From Sophora flavescens (taxonomy: Eukaryota > Streptophyta > Magnoliopsida > Fabales > Fabaceae), in assembly GCA_030762895.1 (NCBI GenBank), contig CM061067.1:50617667-50681666 (forward strand): a stretch of DNA of 64,000 nucleotides, read 5' to 3'. The position numbers and the translations under genes are program-made. Under the pieces are notes generated by a model. That model ran no database searches. It was not told the DNA's origin and worked only from the letters and a program-made list of their open reading frames with translations. Shown in pieces: positions 1 to 12,640 of this stretch. The number at the start of each line of letters is the position of its first letter. Within the stretch, counting starts at the first letter, position 1.

Positions 1-1521
1 CTTTCAAGTCTAATTAGAATGAAGAATAGGTTAATATCAAAAGAGGGATATGGAGGCAATTACAAAAACATGAAGCCTGTGTATAATCAAATCACTGACA
101 TAAGCATAAATTTTGTTATGTAACTATAACATGGAGAAAAAAAAAATACCCTAAGTGACAAGTCCAATACCTAGGAGGGTGTTCAATCTCAGGATCCCTC
201 GAGCTTAAGACTTGTAAACTCAATCCTTCAACAATCCTAGTATTCAACAAGTGATTGTGTTAAAAAGTAATAATTATATATATAACTATATAAGCACTAG
301 TTTTTGTAAAGAGATCATGTTCTAAGCATTATTTGGCATCAATTTTTTTTTTTTATCAAATTGGTATTCTAGTCCTATTCATTGTAAAAAGTAATACTTA
401 TATATATAAGAACTAGTTTTTGTTAGATTTATTATAGAAGGGTTGAAGAATCGAATCATTAACATAAGCATAAATTTTGCTATCTAACATGGAGACATAG
501 AAAATACCCCAAGTGACAAGTCCAATACCTTAGAGGGCGTTCAATCTCAGGAACTGCAGAGCTAAAAGCTTCTGAATTCGATCCTACAGCTATCCTAGTA
601 TTCAACATGTGATTGTGTTCATTCATCTTACCAGGCACCCTTTGTGACCTTTATTTGAAAAGCAATGACTTATTAATTATCATTTAAAAATTAATGAAGT
701 ATGAAACCAAATTCAAAAAACAATTAATGATCAAGTAAGGGCTATCAATCATACATGAGTGGGCAATTTTCATAAAGAGATGTCTAGGAATTATTTGGTT
801 TCAATTGATTTTGTTAAGTAATACTTATATAAGCATTAGTTTCTGTTAGATTTCTTATATAAGGTTTAAAGTATCAAATCACCGACATAAGCATGAATTT
901 TGCTATCTAACATGGAGATAAAAAAATATCCTAAGAGACAAATTCAAACCTTAGAGGGAATTCATTCTCTGGAGCCCTCGAGCTAAAACTTGTGAACTCG
1001 ATCCTTCAGTACTCTTAGTATTCAACAAGTGATTGTGTTCGGTCATCTGGTAGGGCACCCTTTGTGACCTTTATTGGAAAAGGAATGAGTTATTAATTAT
1101 CATTTAAAAACTAATGATATACTAAACCAAAATCACAAAACAATTAACGATCAGTTAGGGCTTAACAATCATACATGAGTGGGCGATTTTCATTAACAAA
1201 TAATGTTGTAACCATTATTTGGAGTCAATTTTCTTTTTATCAGATTGGTATCCTAGTCCTCTTTAGTGTAAAAAAATAATACTTACATAAGCATAAGTTT
1301 CTGTTAAATTTCTTATGTAAAGGTTTGAAGTATTCAATCATTGACATAAGCATAATTAAAAAATTTTATCTAGCATGCAGACCAAAAAAAAAATTTGCCC
1401 CATGTGAAAAGTCAAATGTCTCAGAGGGTGTTCAATCTCAAGAGCCCTTGCGCTTAAGACTTGTGAACTCAATCCTTCAGTGGTCCTAATATTCAACAAG
1501 TGATTGTGTTAAAAAGTAATA

Positions 1522-1523
<2 letters not shown>

Positions 1524-1596
<73 letters not shown>
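1524..1596. repeat. (AT)n microsatellite
   Basis: About 70 bp of uninterrupted alternating A and T inside one monomer of the trimeric array. The equivalent spot in the first trimer (near 265-290) has only a short AT stretch. Confidence 0.95.
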
Positions 1597-1597
<1 letters not shown>

Positions 1598-2821
1598 CAC
1601 TAGTTTTGTGAGGAGATAATGTTCTCAACATTATTTGGCATCAAATTTTTTTTTTTACTATCAAATTGGTATCTCTTTTGTGTAAAAAGTAATACTTATA
1701 TATATAAGAACTAGTTGTTGTTAGATTTATTATATAAGAGTTGAAGTATCAAATCACTAACATAAGCACAAATTTTGCTATCTAACACGGAGACAAAGAA
1801 AATACCCCAAGTGTCCAATACCTTAGAGGTCGTTCATTCTCATGAACCCCGGAGCTAAAAGCTTCCGAATTCGATCCTTCAGCTATCCTAGTATTCATCA
1901 AGGGATTGTGTTCATTCATCTTATCAGGCACCCTTTGTGACCTTTATTTGAAAAGCAATGACTTATTAATTAGCATTTAAAAATTAATGAAGTATGAAAC
2001 CAAATTCAAAAAACAATTAATGATCAAGTAAGGGCTATCAATCATACATGAGTGGGCAATTTTCATAAAGAGATATAATGTCTAGGCATTATTTGGTTTC
2101 AATTGTTTTTGTTAAGTAATACTTATATAAGCATTTGTTTCTGTTAGATTTCTTATATAAGGTTTAAAGTATCAAATCACCGACATAAGCATGAATTTTG
2201 CTATCTAACATGAAGATAAAAAAAATACCCTAAGAGACAAATTCAAACCTTAGAGGGAATTCATTCTCAGGAGCCCTCGAGCTAAAAACTTGTGAACTCG
2301 ATCCTTCAGTACTCTTAGTATTCAACAAGTGATTGTGTTCGGTCATCTGGTAGGGCGCCCTTTGTGACCTTTATTGGAAAAGGAATGAATTATTAATTAT
2401 CATTTAAAAACTGATGATGTACTAAACCAAAATCACAAAACAATTAACGATCAGTTAGGGCTTAACAATCATACATGAGTGGGTGATTTTCATTAACAAA
2501 TAATGTTGTAACCATTATTTGGAGTCAATTTTCTTTTTATCAGATTGGTATCCTAGTCCGCTTCAGTGTTAAAAAAAATACTTACATAAGCATAAGTTTC
2601 TGTTAAATTTCTTATGTAAAGGTTTGAAGTATTGAATCATTGACGTAAGCATAATTAAATTTTTTTATCTAGCATGGTGTAAAAAAAAAAGAAAATACCC
2701 CGAGTGAAAAGTCAAATACCTCAGAGGGTGTTCAATCTCAGGAACCCTTGAGCTTAAGACTTGTGAACTCAATCCTTCAGTAGTCCTAGTATTCAACAAG
2801 CGATTGTGTTAAAAAGTAAGA

Positions 2822-2823
<2 letters not shown>

Positions 2824-2891
<68 letters not shown>

Positions 2892-2915
2892 ATATATATA
2901 TATATATTATATATC
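2824..2915. repeat. (AT)n microsatellite
   Basis: Long AT run with a few interruptions towards its right end. It occupies the same monomer position as the 1524-1596 run, one higher-order period later. Confidence 0.95.
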
Positions 2916-3015
2916 AGCACTAGTTTTTGTGAAGAGATAATGTTCTCAGCATTATTTGGCATCATTTTTTTTTATCAACTTGGTATTCTAGTCCTCTTTT
3001 GTGTAAAAAGTTATA

Positions 3016-3016
<1 letters not shown>

Positions 3017-3059
<43 letters not shown>
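3017..3059. repeat. (AT)n microsatellite
   Basis: AT run at a second, different monomer position. The corresponding sites near 395 and 1692 carry only short TATATATA tracts. Confidence 0.95.
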
Positions 3060-3062
<3 letters not shown>

Positions 3063-4398
3063 GAACAAGTTTTTGTTAGATTTATTATATAAGGGTTGAA
3101 GTATCAAATCACTAACATAAGCATAAATTTTGCTATCTAATACGGAGACAAAGAAAATACCCCAAGCGTCCAATACCTTAGAGGGCGTTCATTCTCAGGA
3201 ACCCCAAAGCTAAAAGCTTATGAATTCGATCCTTCAGCTATCCTAGTATTCAACAAGTGATTGTGTTCATTCATCTTATCAGGCACCCTTTGTGACCTTT
3301 ATTTTAAAAGCAATGACGTACTTATTAATTATTGTAACACCCTGTTTTTCCTATGCTTTCTGCAGCAGTAAATGTATATTTAAATGTGTTTATTTTAGAT
3401 TAAACTCAGAGGATGATTTTAACTAAACTAAAATCATTTTCTTGTGTTGTTATATCACATGAAGTCAAGGTAAAATTTTGGGTTGAAAATTCAGACGGAA
3501 GTCGGTCTGCGTTTTCACTGCCGATACAAGTTTACTGTGCAGAAAACCTAATTTTGATCCGTGAATGAGACAGTTAGTGTTTTTATTATGTTTCCTTCAA
3601 CTTTGGTTATTTTGAAAATTTTCTATCAAAAATAAAATATAATATTTTATTCGGGCAAAAACGTCGGAAGAATTACGATCGGAATTGCAATCGGGTACGA
3701 AATAGAGCAGAATAGGAGACATAAAAGGCTTGAGGTGAGATGAGGGAGTGAGGTGACTCACTAGAGGTATGGCCTAAGCTACCTCCTAAAAAGTGGTCAT
3801 GATGACACTTTTTGAAATATAACATATTATATTCTAAAACCCCGTTTTTCTCTCTCTTCTCAAAACAAACAAGGCACAAGGTCAAAACTTGCTCTCCAAG
3901 CTCATTCCTCTCTCCTCAATTTCGTGTCACTCTCTCCCCTCTCTATATATATCCCTCTCATTTTCACTTCATCATCTTCCTCCTTCAAACTCCATTAAAG
4001 TTTCATCTTCTTCCTTTCTTTTAAAACTTCAAGCTCTTAAAGCTTTAGTTTTTATTCATCTTTTCTACTTGAGTTCTTCATTAAAGTTCTTCCTTATACT
4101 AAGGGTAATGCTCTCATATGAATCCTTTTGCAAGTTTCATCTTTTATTTCTTAGTTTACTTTATGTGTTCTTTATATGCTCTAAACTTCTAAAATCTCTA
4201 AAAAATGGTAGAAAACTCCTTTTGAGTTGAAACCACTTTCTATAGTCTTGTATTAACTTATATTTTCACATACTAAGAGGTTGTGTAAAACAAAAATCTC
4301 TACCTATCTCTCCCAATGAAGGCCGAATGCTTGCATTTGTGACCTAGGAAGTTTTTGTTTCAACTTTTGGAATATGATCATGTGTTTGAGTTTCTAAT

Positions 4399-7300
4399 TG
4401 TAACACCCCGTTTTTACTATTTTTACGGTTTTTACCATTTTGTTGATTTTGCTGTTTTTACTGTTTTTCAATTATCGGTAGAATTTTATTTGTTCCTAAT
4501 TTTTATATTGGATCTAGAAAATGATTTTTAATAAAATAAAATCATAGTTATACTCTACCTTATGGTAGAAGCTTATGGTAAAAATTTGGGTTTAAAATTC
4601 AGACGAAACCTGGTCTGCATTTTCACTGACAGTAAGATTTTACTGGTCAGAAAACTTAATTTTTACCCGTGAACGAAACCGTTTAGGTTTATATTTTATT
4701 TCCAACCATAGTGGTTATTTTGAAAATTTTCAAAATAAATAGGTTATTATGAGTTATTCGGGCGAATACTCGACGATCAGGGATCGACGGAATCGAGAAT
4801 GGAGGTGCAGAGGCAAAACCCGACCCCGGACGGGTAGGAACAATGACTCATTTGTGATGACTCAAGGGGGTGAGTCATAGGGGTTAGTCACCATGCATTA
4901 AATGCATGTAATGATGACTAAAATGTGAAAAACCCAAATTACCCTAAATCCTTCATTTCAATAACAAGTTGCCATGACAACAAATTACTCTTTGGATCCT
5001 AGAAACTCACGTCCAACTCCTCATAAACCACACTTGGACATTTCATTTCACTCATTTGTTCATGTGTTCTTCATAAACTTGACAAAAACTCCTAAGTTCC
5101 TTACACTTGATTTACAAAGGAAGTATAAGTTGTTGTTGGTTTCTTCAAATTCCAAAGGTAGATCCTTGTGATTCATGATCATATCTTCCTTTCCTTTCAC
5201 AACTTTTCTTCAAATCTCAAGTTTTTAAAAATTTCAAATTCTTAGATCTAGAACTTCAAAAATCTCTAGAAAATCATAGAAAAATCCTTTTAATGTGATT
5301 CCAATTTCTATGATCTTCATATGACTTCTATTTTCATTATCCAAAAGCTTGAAAATTTTGGAGATTTCGAGCTATTTTTTTAGAGTTGGCCGAACCATGC
5401 TCAAAGTGGGTTTGGTAGTTTTTCTTCATTTCTAACTTTTTGTTTTGTTGATGATTCATGGCTAGGTTTTGTTGTTTCAAACCTTGAGTTCTAGGTGAAC
5501 ATCATCCTCTTGTTTCAAGTGATCAAAAAAGGTATGGGGGAGATTACCGCATCCTACCTTAGGGTAGACATGTTGATGGTTTACTTAGTGTTATTTAGTG
5601 TAAATGGTCTTATAAATTATAAGTATACAATTTGTGTAATTTATTGATTTATATGTGTGTGATCCTCTTGGAGGGATTAATTGATGTTTGTGTTTGTGGT
5701 AGAATTACTATTGATGTTGAATATGATTATTTGATGCATGACTACATGAGAAAATTATATAAATCACTTTTTTAGGCCATTTGGCCTTGGCTGTTTAAAA
5801 GGGTTCCATGATGTGTTAAATTGTTTGAATAATTTTTATGAGAAGCAAATGAATATATAAGAATATAGAAATTGGTTTGGATTGATTTGGATGTGTATAT
5901 TGAAAGTTATGGATTTATGAGTCCTTAGGGACTAAATTGCAATTTCTGAGAATTTTAGTGTCTGCACTGAAATTTGTGTTCTTGAATGTTAATATTGTAG
6001 TCCTTGATGAAACAAAACCATAGAAATTGGTTTCGTGTTAATTGGATTAATACATAAAAAGTTATAAGCCTTTTGGTGAAAAAGGACCTTTTTGCAATTA
6101 TTGAAAAATATTTGGGGCAGAAAATTGATTTCTGGAAAATTTGAGGGAAACTGAAAAATATTTCTAAAGAAGTTGGTTTGGTGTGATTTGGAGTTATGAA
6201 TAAAAAGTTATAAGGTTTTAATTGAAAAAGGACTACTTTGTAATTAATGAAAGTTTAGAGACTAAAATATAATTTTAGAAAATAAATGTAATTGGACAGT
6301 TAGAAACTGTTTTTCATGCGAATAAAACTTTTCTAAACTCCAAAATGAGTTTTGGACCATTAGAGTGTAAAATCGTTGAAAAAGGATTTACACGATTTAC
6401 AAAATTAACGACGTTCGGCCAAATTTTAGGAATTTTGTATAAATGATGTAAAATCAGTGTTTCAACATTTTCACATTAGTAATATAACTTATAAGAATAA
6501 GACATTTGAGGTGAAGGACCATATCTTTAAAGTTTGGCTTTTTAAGCCTAAATTAAGTTAAAAGCGGCAAAACCGTTGTTTAACGTTTTAAACATTTTTT
6601 AGGAAATGTTTTGGAGAAATTGATACCTAAGTATCTTTGAAGGATATTACTCTTGAAAATGGATTTGATTTTATCTAAAGGTTTTGGTCTTAAGCCAAAA
6701 GGATTTTTGTCTTTCAAGACGAGATTTTACTGTCAAATGTAAAAACCTAAGTCAAGAATGACTTAGTAAAAATACGAACGTAATAATTTATGACGTGGGG
6801 TGGAACACGACCTTATGTCATAAAGTATGGATAATTTATTATCCATATTCCATAAAATTTAATGGACTCAGAATGATTTGTTTTATTGAAAGCCAAAGAA
6901 AAAGGCTCAACTAGAAAAGTACAGAGGAATAAATAATTGGACCTATGTTCCAATCTCATAATGTGCTAGGTTTCGTAATCAAGTATTCTAAGAAAACTTT
7001 TCACAAAGATAAAAGGTTACTTGAGAACTTTAGCTTGATGATTAAGTACCGATGATTCGGACTTAAGGACATCTAGCATCTGTTACAGTACGTTGAAATG
7101 ATTCTGATGGAATCAAACTATATCATCCGATGGATAGACGAGAAGAACGCATTTCTGGCAAAGTTTGCCTAAACACATAGTGAAACTATGTTCTGTAAGG
7201 CCGTAGTGCCTAGGAGATTGAGCTAACACTTTAATGCGGGTGCGAATTTCGTAGTGACGATCTATTGATGCTTGGGGGTGTCGGGGTATGAAATACTCAT

Positions 7301-8210
7301 ATAGGCCCAGTTGGTTGCTCTTCAGTGGCATGGTGATCTTGCAATACACCGACATACTCTACTAGACACTATGTATTTTCTGGTAGTGTAGGATGTTCCC
7401 AAAAAAGCCAATGTGCACATTGATGACTCTGGACGCATTCTATTGCCCAAGGCTGGCATAGTCCGAAACAATCCTCCGAACCACTCTCTCCGACTGTTTG
7501 TTAAAACCATGGTATAGGGGATCAGAGGTCATTCCTCGAGTCTTAGATGTCTCTTATCTAAGAAAAGTGGTGCCTTGTGATTATGTTGTTGTGAAACATT
7601 ATTATTTCTGTTGTGCTGGATGATATAACCGTTTATTGATATTTGTGCGTACCTGTGTGTCGTACCATTGCATGTCTGCATTAAGTATAAGATGAACGGA
7701 AATTAATCTCACCTCATTTCTGTTTTTTTCGTTTGTTGTTTTCTATCTTGCATTGGATGAAGATGATGACAACACTGTTCCTCCATCACATCCTGCTGGA
7801 GTTTGAGCGTACTTGGAGACATGGACACCGTCTCGAGGGCTTTAGTATAATGGATTTTTCTCAGTATTTTGTGTCTGACCAGTCTCGTGTCTATATTATA
7901 TTTTGTGGAGCTATGTCTCTAAAGATATTATTATTATAAACATATTTCAGTCTGTTGTTATTTACTGGCGTTGGTATTTATGCCTTCTTTCTGAATATGT
8001 ATGACTGATAATACTTGGAACTTGGTTTGTATAATATTGATGCATAAGTTGATGTTATATGTTAAAGACTATGTATGGTATTATTGCGAAAGAGAAAAGA
8101 AAAAAATAAACCCATATTTTTGGTAAAATAATTATTTTCCGTTTTACTCGGTCTTAAATAAAAATAAAATGAATGTCACAGATAATGTAGCGCCCGAGAA
8201 GGGTGTTACA
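4399..8210 (+). repeat. 5' LTR of the Tekay-like element
   Basis: About 3812 bp, from TGTAACACC to GGGTGTTACA, followed at once by the primer-binding region. Its last ~800 bp (7413-8210) are repeated at 11107-11899. Short open frames inside it (for example 7113-7355, 7733-7939) recur in the other LTR copy and show no domain, so they are not called as genes. Confidence 0.9.
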
Positions 8211-8215
8211 TTATT

Positions 8216-8227
8216 TGGTATCAGAGC
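8216..8227 (+). other. Primer-binding site, initiator tRNA-Met
   Basis: TGGTATCAGAGC lies 5 nt after the LTR end. It is the usual plant retrotransposon primer site complementary to the 3' end of initiator tRNA-Met, and it fixes the plus orientation of the element. Confidence 0.93.
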
Positions 8228-8382
8228 TGGCCGAGTCTGTTAGGGTTTGTGGTTTAGGTCTGTCTTTGTTTGTGCTGTGTGTTCTGTGTGCTTTTGGTAT
8301 TATTTATGGAAGAAATGATATTTTTTGGGGTGATTTTATTGTAATATGCATGACTAATTGATTTTGGTCTTGCAGGATTATA

Positions 8383-10446
8383 ATGGCTCGTGGCGGAGGA
8401 ACTACAGCTATGAATGCAGCCGTGAGAGCAATGTCACAAATGACTGTCGCGTTTGTTCGACGCGAGGAAAAGGGAGCTGAAAGCAGAGGACTGGATGAAT
8501 TCTTGCATAGAAATCCGACGGAATTCAAGGAAGAGTTTAAGCCTGAGAAAGCTGAGCAGTGGATTCAATCTTTGGAGAAGATTTTTACTGCGATGAGGTG
8601 TACTGATAACAACAAGGTTACTTATGCTGCCTACATGCTGGTGGGCGATGCTGAGAATTGGTGGAGAGGAGCTCGCCAAGTTCTTGAGCATGATCAACAA
8701 GAGGTGAATTGGGAAGCTTTTCGTAGGAAGTTTCTGGAGAAGTACTTTCCGGTAAGTGCCAGAGATGCTAAAGAAATGGAATTTCTACAACTGAAGCAAG
8801 GCAGTATGACTGTAACTGAATACGGCGCCAGATTTGAAAGCCTGTCAAAGTTTTATGCCTATCTGAGTGACAATCCACATGAAGGGTGGAAGTGTCGCGG
8901 ATTCGAAGGAGGATTGCGATATGAACTGAAAGAAGTAGTGGTTCCAATGGAAATATCTGTATTTCTGAGGCTGATGGACAAGTGTAGACAAATAGAGGAT
9001 TTGAAGGCGAGTCGTGATGCTAATCAACAGAGTTATGGACCATCTAGGTTCAATAGGGGAAACTACAAGAATAACAATCGGTTCCAGAGGAAGCCATGCA
9101 ATAGGCCACAAGGTCAGCCACAGTTCCAACAACGATCTTTTGGTGGAAGCAGTGGAGGTGCTGGTTCATCTAGGAATGTTCCACAGAAATGCATGAAGTG
9201 TGGCATGGGTCACGCAACCAAAGACTACAAGATTACGGGAATCATTTGTTTTAAGTGTGGACAGCCTGGACATGTTGCTAGAAACCGTGGACGATCTAAT
9301 ACGGAAACTTCGGTCAACAATGTGCGAGCTGCAAGGTCTAGAGCTGGAGGAAGAGTTTATACAATGAGTGGTACTAAGGCCTCTCATAATGATGATATGA
9401 TTCAGGGACAGTGTGTCATAGAAGGTAAATCTTTAACTGTACTGTTTGATTCGGGTGCGACGCATTCGTTCAATGCATATGACTGTGCAAAATTGCTAGG
9501 ATTACTTGTGTCTTCTTTACCTTTTGACTTGACTATATCTACTCCTACTGCTAAACCTGTTTTGACTACTACAACTTGTTTGAATTGTGTTATCTTTGTA
9601 GAAGATATGAAATTTTTGGTTAATTTAATCTGTTTGACACTTTTTCAAATAGATGTGATACTAGGAATGGATTGGTTATGTTCTAACCATATCCTGTTAG
9701 ATTGTGCCAATAAATCCTTAATTTTTCCTAAGGATGAGATTTCTGGATTTTTGTCTGCTAACAGAGTAAAAGTTTCTTTGAGAGAGGGAGCTCAAGGATA
9801 CATGTTACTGTTTTCCGTAGACGTCAAGAGTGAGATTGACTTACAGTCCATACCTGTCGTCAATGAGTTTCTCAAAGTTTTTCCTAAAGATGTACCTGGA
9901 CTACCGCCTATTCGAGACATTGAGTTTACGATTGATCTGGTACCGGGCTTTGGACCGATATCCATGGCACCATACCGTTTGTCCCCATCAGAGCTAGAAG
10001 ACTTGAAGAATCAAATAGTGGAACTGATGAGGAAAGAATTCATAAGACCTAGTGTATCACCCTGGGGAGCTCCAGTTTTGCTTGTGAAGAAAAAGGATAG
10101 AACTTCTCGCTTATGTGTAGATTTTCGTCAGTTAAACAAAGTGACGATTAAGAACAAATATCCACTACCGAGGATTGACGATTTGATGGAGCAGTTACGT
10201 GGAGCAACAGTTTTCTCAAAGATAGATTTACGATCTGGTTATCATCAGATTCGTGTGAAGGTGGAGGATATCTTGAAGACAGTGTTTCGAACACGCTATG
10301 GGCATTATGAGTACCGTGTGATGCCGTTCGGAGTGATGAATGCACCTGCTATATATATTCATGGATTACATGAACATGATTTTTCGTCCTTATCTAGATC
10401 AGTTTGTCGTTGTCTTTATAGACGATATTCTAATCTATTCTCCTAA
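8383..10446 (+). pseudogene. gag-protease-RT open reading frame, frameshifted in RT
   Basis: 687 codons starting at the ATG 156 bp after the primer site. Residues ~60-210 are a retrotransposon Gag domain (AENWWRGA and EYGARFESLSKF stretches). A CCHC knuckle near residue 289 reads CFKCGQPGHVARNR, so the final Cys is replaced by Arg. The aspartic protease motif LFDSGATHSF is near residue 355. RT starts around residue 500 (KEFIRPSVSPWGAPVLLVKK, FSKIDLRSGYHQIRV, MPFGVMNAPA). Just after NAPA a TATATA-like expansion shifts the frame and the track ends in unrelated residues. RT continues in another frame at 10340. The family makes a Gag-Pol polyprotein for particle assembly and reverse transcription; this copy cannot make intact RT. 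Confidence 0.92.
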
Positions 10447-11155
10447 TCCAGAGAAGCATGCTGAACATCTCATTATGGTTCTCCAAATCTTAAAAGAGAA
10501 AAAGTTATATGGGAAACCTGAAATGTGTGAATTTTGGTTAGATGAAGTTCAATTTTTAGGACACGTTATCTCGAATGAAGGTATCGCAGTGGATCCATCA
10601 AAAATTGAAGCTGTTCTAAAATGGGAGAGACTAAAGACGGTAACAAAAATTCGTAGTTTTGTAGGTTTAGCTGGATACTATAGGAGATTCATCGAGGGAT
10701 TCTCCAAAATAGTAGGACCTCTTACCCAACTAACGCAGAAAGACCAAGCGTTTGGGTGGACTGAAGCATGCGAGGAAAGTTTCCAAGAGTTGAAGAAAAG
10801 GTTGACTACTTCACATGTGTTAGTATTACCCGATCCTAAGGAATCTTTCGAGGTATACTGTGATGCTTCACATCAAGGGTTAAGTTGTGTGCTAATGCAA
10901 AACCGGAAAGTGGTAGGTTATGCTTCAAGACAATTGAAGATTCACGATAGGAACTACCCAATGCATGACTTGGAGCTAGCGGTTGTGGTTTTTGCATTGA
11001 AAATCTGGAGGCATTATTTGTATGGAGCAACGTTCAACGTTTTCAGTGATCACAAAAGCTTGAAGTACTTGTTTGATCAAAAGGAGCTCAACATGCAACA
11101 ACGAATATGCACGTTGATGACTCTGGATGCATTCTATCGCCCAAGGCTGGCGTAG
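10340..11155 (+). pseudogene. RT (C-terminal) and RNase H, continuing in a shifted frame
   Basis: The frame re-enters RT at FMDYMNMIFRPYLDQFVVVF, with the catalytic FIDD at residues 27-30 (YxDD-type box). The connection domain follows (FLGHVISNEGI, GLAGYYRRFIEGFSK). RNase H follows with the first Asp in YCDAS (~173) and the later LELAVVVFALKIWRHYLYG and FSDHKSLKY blocks. Homology stops at ELNMQQR. The last ~20 codons are read from LTR sequence, because a deletion fused RNase H directly to the 3' LTR. Integrase is absent. This is the second half of the ORF at 8383, not an independent gene. Confidence 0.9.
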
Positions 11156-11899
11156 TCCGGAACAATCCTTCGAACCACTCTCTCCGACTGTTTGTTAAAA
11201 CCATGGTATGGGGGATCAGATGTCATTCCTCGAGTCTTAGATGTCTCTTATCTAGGAAAAGCGGTGCCTTGTGATTATGTTGTTGTAAAACATTATTATT
11301 TCTATTGTGCTGGATGATATAACTGTTTATTGATATTTGTGCGTACCTGTGTCGTACCATTACATGTCTGCGTTAAGTGTAAGATGAACGGAAATCTCAC
11401 CTCATTTCTGTATTTTCTGGTTTGTTGTTTTCTATCTTGCGTTGGATGAAGATGACGACAACACTGTTACTCCATCACATCCTGCTGGAGTTTGAGCGTA
11501 TTTGGAGACATGGACACCGTCTCAAGGGCTTTAGTATAATGGATTTTTCTCAGTATTTTGTGTATGGCCAGTCTCGTGTCTATATTATATTTTGTAGAGC
11601 TATGTCTCTAAAGATATTATTATTATAAACATATTTCAATCTGTTGTTATTTACTGGCGTTGGTATTTCCGCCTTCTTTCTGAATATGTATGACTGATAA
11701 TACTTGGAACTTGGTTTGTATAATATTGATGCATAAGTTGATGTTATATGTTAAAGACTATGTATAGTATTATTGCGAAAAAGAAAAGAAAAAAATAAAC
11801 CTGTATTTTTGGTAAAATAATTATTGTCCGTTTTACTCGGTCTTAAATAAAAATAAAATGAATCTCACAGACAATGTAGCTCCCTAGAAGGGTGTTACA
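11107..11899 (+). repeat. Truncated 3' LTR of the Tekay-like element
   Basis: Aligns with 7413-8210 of the 5' LTR with scattered substitutions and small indels, and ends GGTGTTACA. The first ~3 kb of the LTR are missing. The join to RNase H lies in atatgcacgttgatgactct, where the two parents share only a few bases. Confidence 0.92.
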
Positions 11900-12154
11900 C
11901 TAACTATCCCTTGATCTTGAATCTACAAATCTTGGAAGTTTTGATAGCTTGTTCCTATGATGGCCGAAAAATATGAATAAGTAAGCCTAGGATACTATGT
12001 TTCAACTTTCTAAGTATTGATCATGGATTTAGAACTCTTAATACCATGTGATTCTAAACCTAAGAGTTACTGTTAAACAAAGAATATTTTCCTCATCATC
12101 CTATGATTTCCGAAACTTAGTGTTTAGGTGCTAGTATGTTTGAGTTTTTATTTT

Positions 12155-12640
12155 CCAAAATGATCATGGACTTGAGCTCCATAAGATATTTGGATGCTAA
12201 GTCTAAGAGATTGGAAAGTTTAAGGATTACTAACTTGTTTATTCTATGTTATTAAAGCTAGTATGTATTACTTTCATTTTTCCAAGATGATCATGGACTT
12301 GAGCTCCATAAGATATTTGGATGCTAAGTCTAAGAGATTGGAATGTTTAAGTTTCCATTGTTTTCCAAGATGATCATGGACTTGAGCTCCATAAGATATT
12401 TGGATGCTAAGTCTAAGAGATTTGAATGTTTTAGTTTCCATTGTTTTCCAAGATGATCATGGACTTGAGCTCCATAAGATATTTGGATGCTAAGTCTAAG
12501 AGATTGAAAAGTTTAAAGATTTCTAAACTATAAATCCTATGAAGGCCGAACCTAGAAGGTTATGGACCTAGGATACCTTGTTATTATTTTTCCAAAATGA
12601 TCATGGTTTTGAGCTCCTTAATACATATGGATGCTAAACC
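12155..12640. repeat. Minisatellite inside LTR-A
   Basis: Four close copies and one diverged copy of a unit containing gatcatggacttgagctcc and atttggatgctaagtctaag. They begin near 12160, 12286, 12370, 12454 and 12598, with spacing about 84 bp in the tight part and up to ~140 bp elsewhere. Weaker relatives lie near 11985 and 12745. No coding potential seen. Confidence 0.85.

Larger units (their letters stand above)
1..3332. repeat. Higher-order tandem repeat, ~1.3 kb trimer of ~420 bp monomers
   Basis: Each monomer carries a recognisable core (attcaatctcagg followed by agcccts-gagct, then gatccttcag and attcaacaagtgattgtg). The cores lie near 184, 539, 959, 1430, 1830, 2258, 2729 and 3187. 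Every third monomer is most alike: the 959 and 2258 copies, and the 1430 and 2729 copies, are each 1299 bp apart. The array is therefore a trimeric higher-order repeat of roughly 1.3 kb. It continues past the retroelement insertion at 20222 and again at 21621-22754. No protein-coding gene is supported in it. Origin unknown; it could be satellite-like DNA or a multiplied fragment of a dispersed element. Confidence 0.85.
4399..11899 (+). mobile_element. Tekay-like Ty3/Gypsy retrotransposon, 3' half deleted
   Basis: The element starts TGTAACACC at 4399 and ends GGTGTTACA at 11899. Flanks are CTAAT (4394-4398) and CTAAC (11900-11904), a target duplication with one mismatch. Order: a 3.8 kb 5' LTR, an initiator tRNA-Met primer site, gag-protease-RT-RNase H coding sequence, then an abrupt join to the last ~0.8 kb of the 3' LTR. 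Integrase, any chromodomain and the first ~3 kb of the 3' LTR are missing. The element sits inside LTR-A and so is younger than it. Long TGTAACACC LTRs with a tRNA-Met primer site suit the Tekay/Del chromovirus lineage; without integrase this is inference. Confidence 0.88.

Noticed and set aside
7113..7939. Short frames in the Tekay-like LTR (7113-7355, 7322-7510, 7733-7939)
   Set aside because: The 7733 frame recurs at 11422-11628 because it is LTR sequence. None has a domain.
8304..9387. Minus-strand frames opposite gag
   Set aside because: Shadows of the plus-strand gag frame, which has clear Gag and protease motifs.
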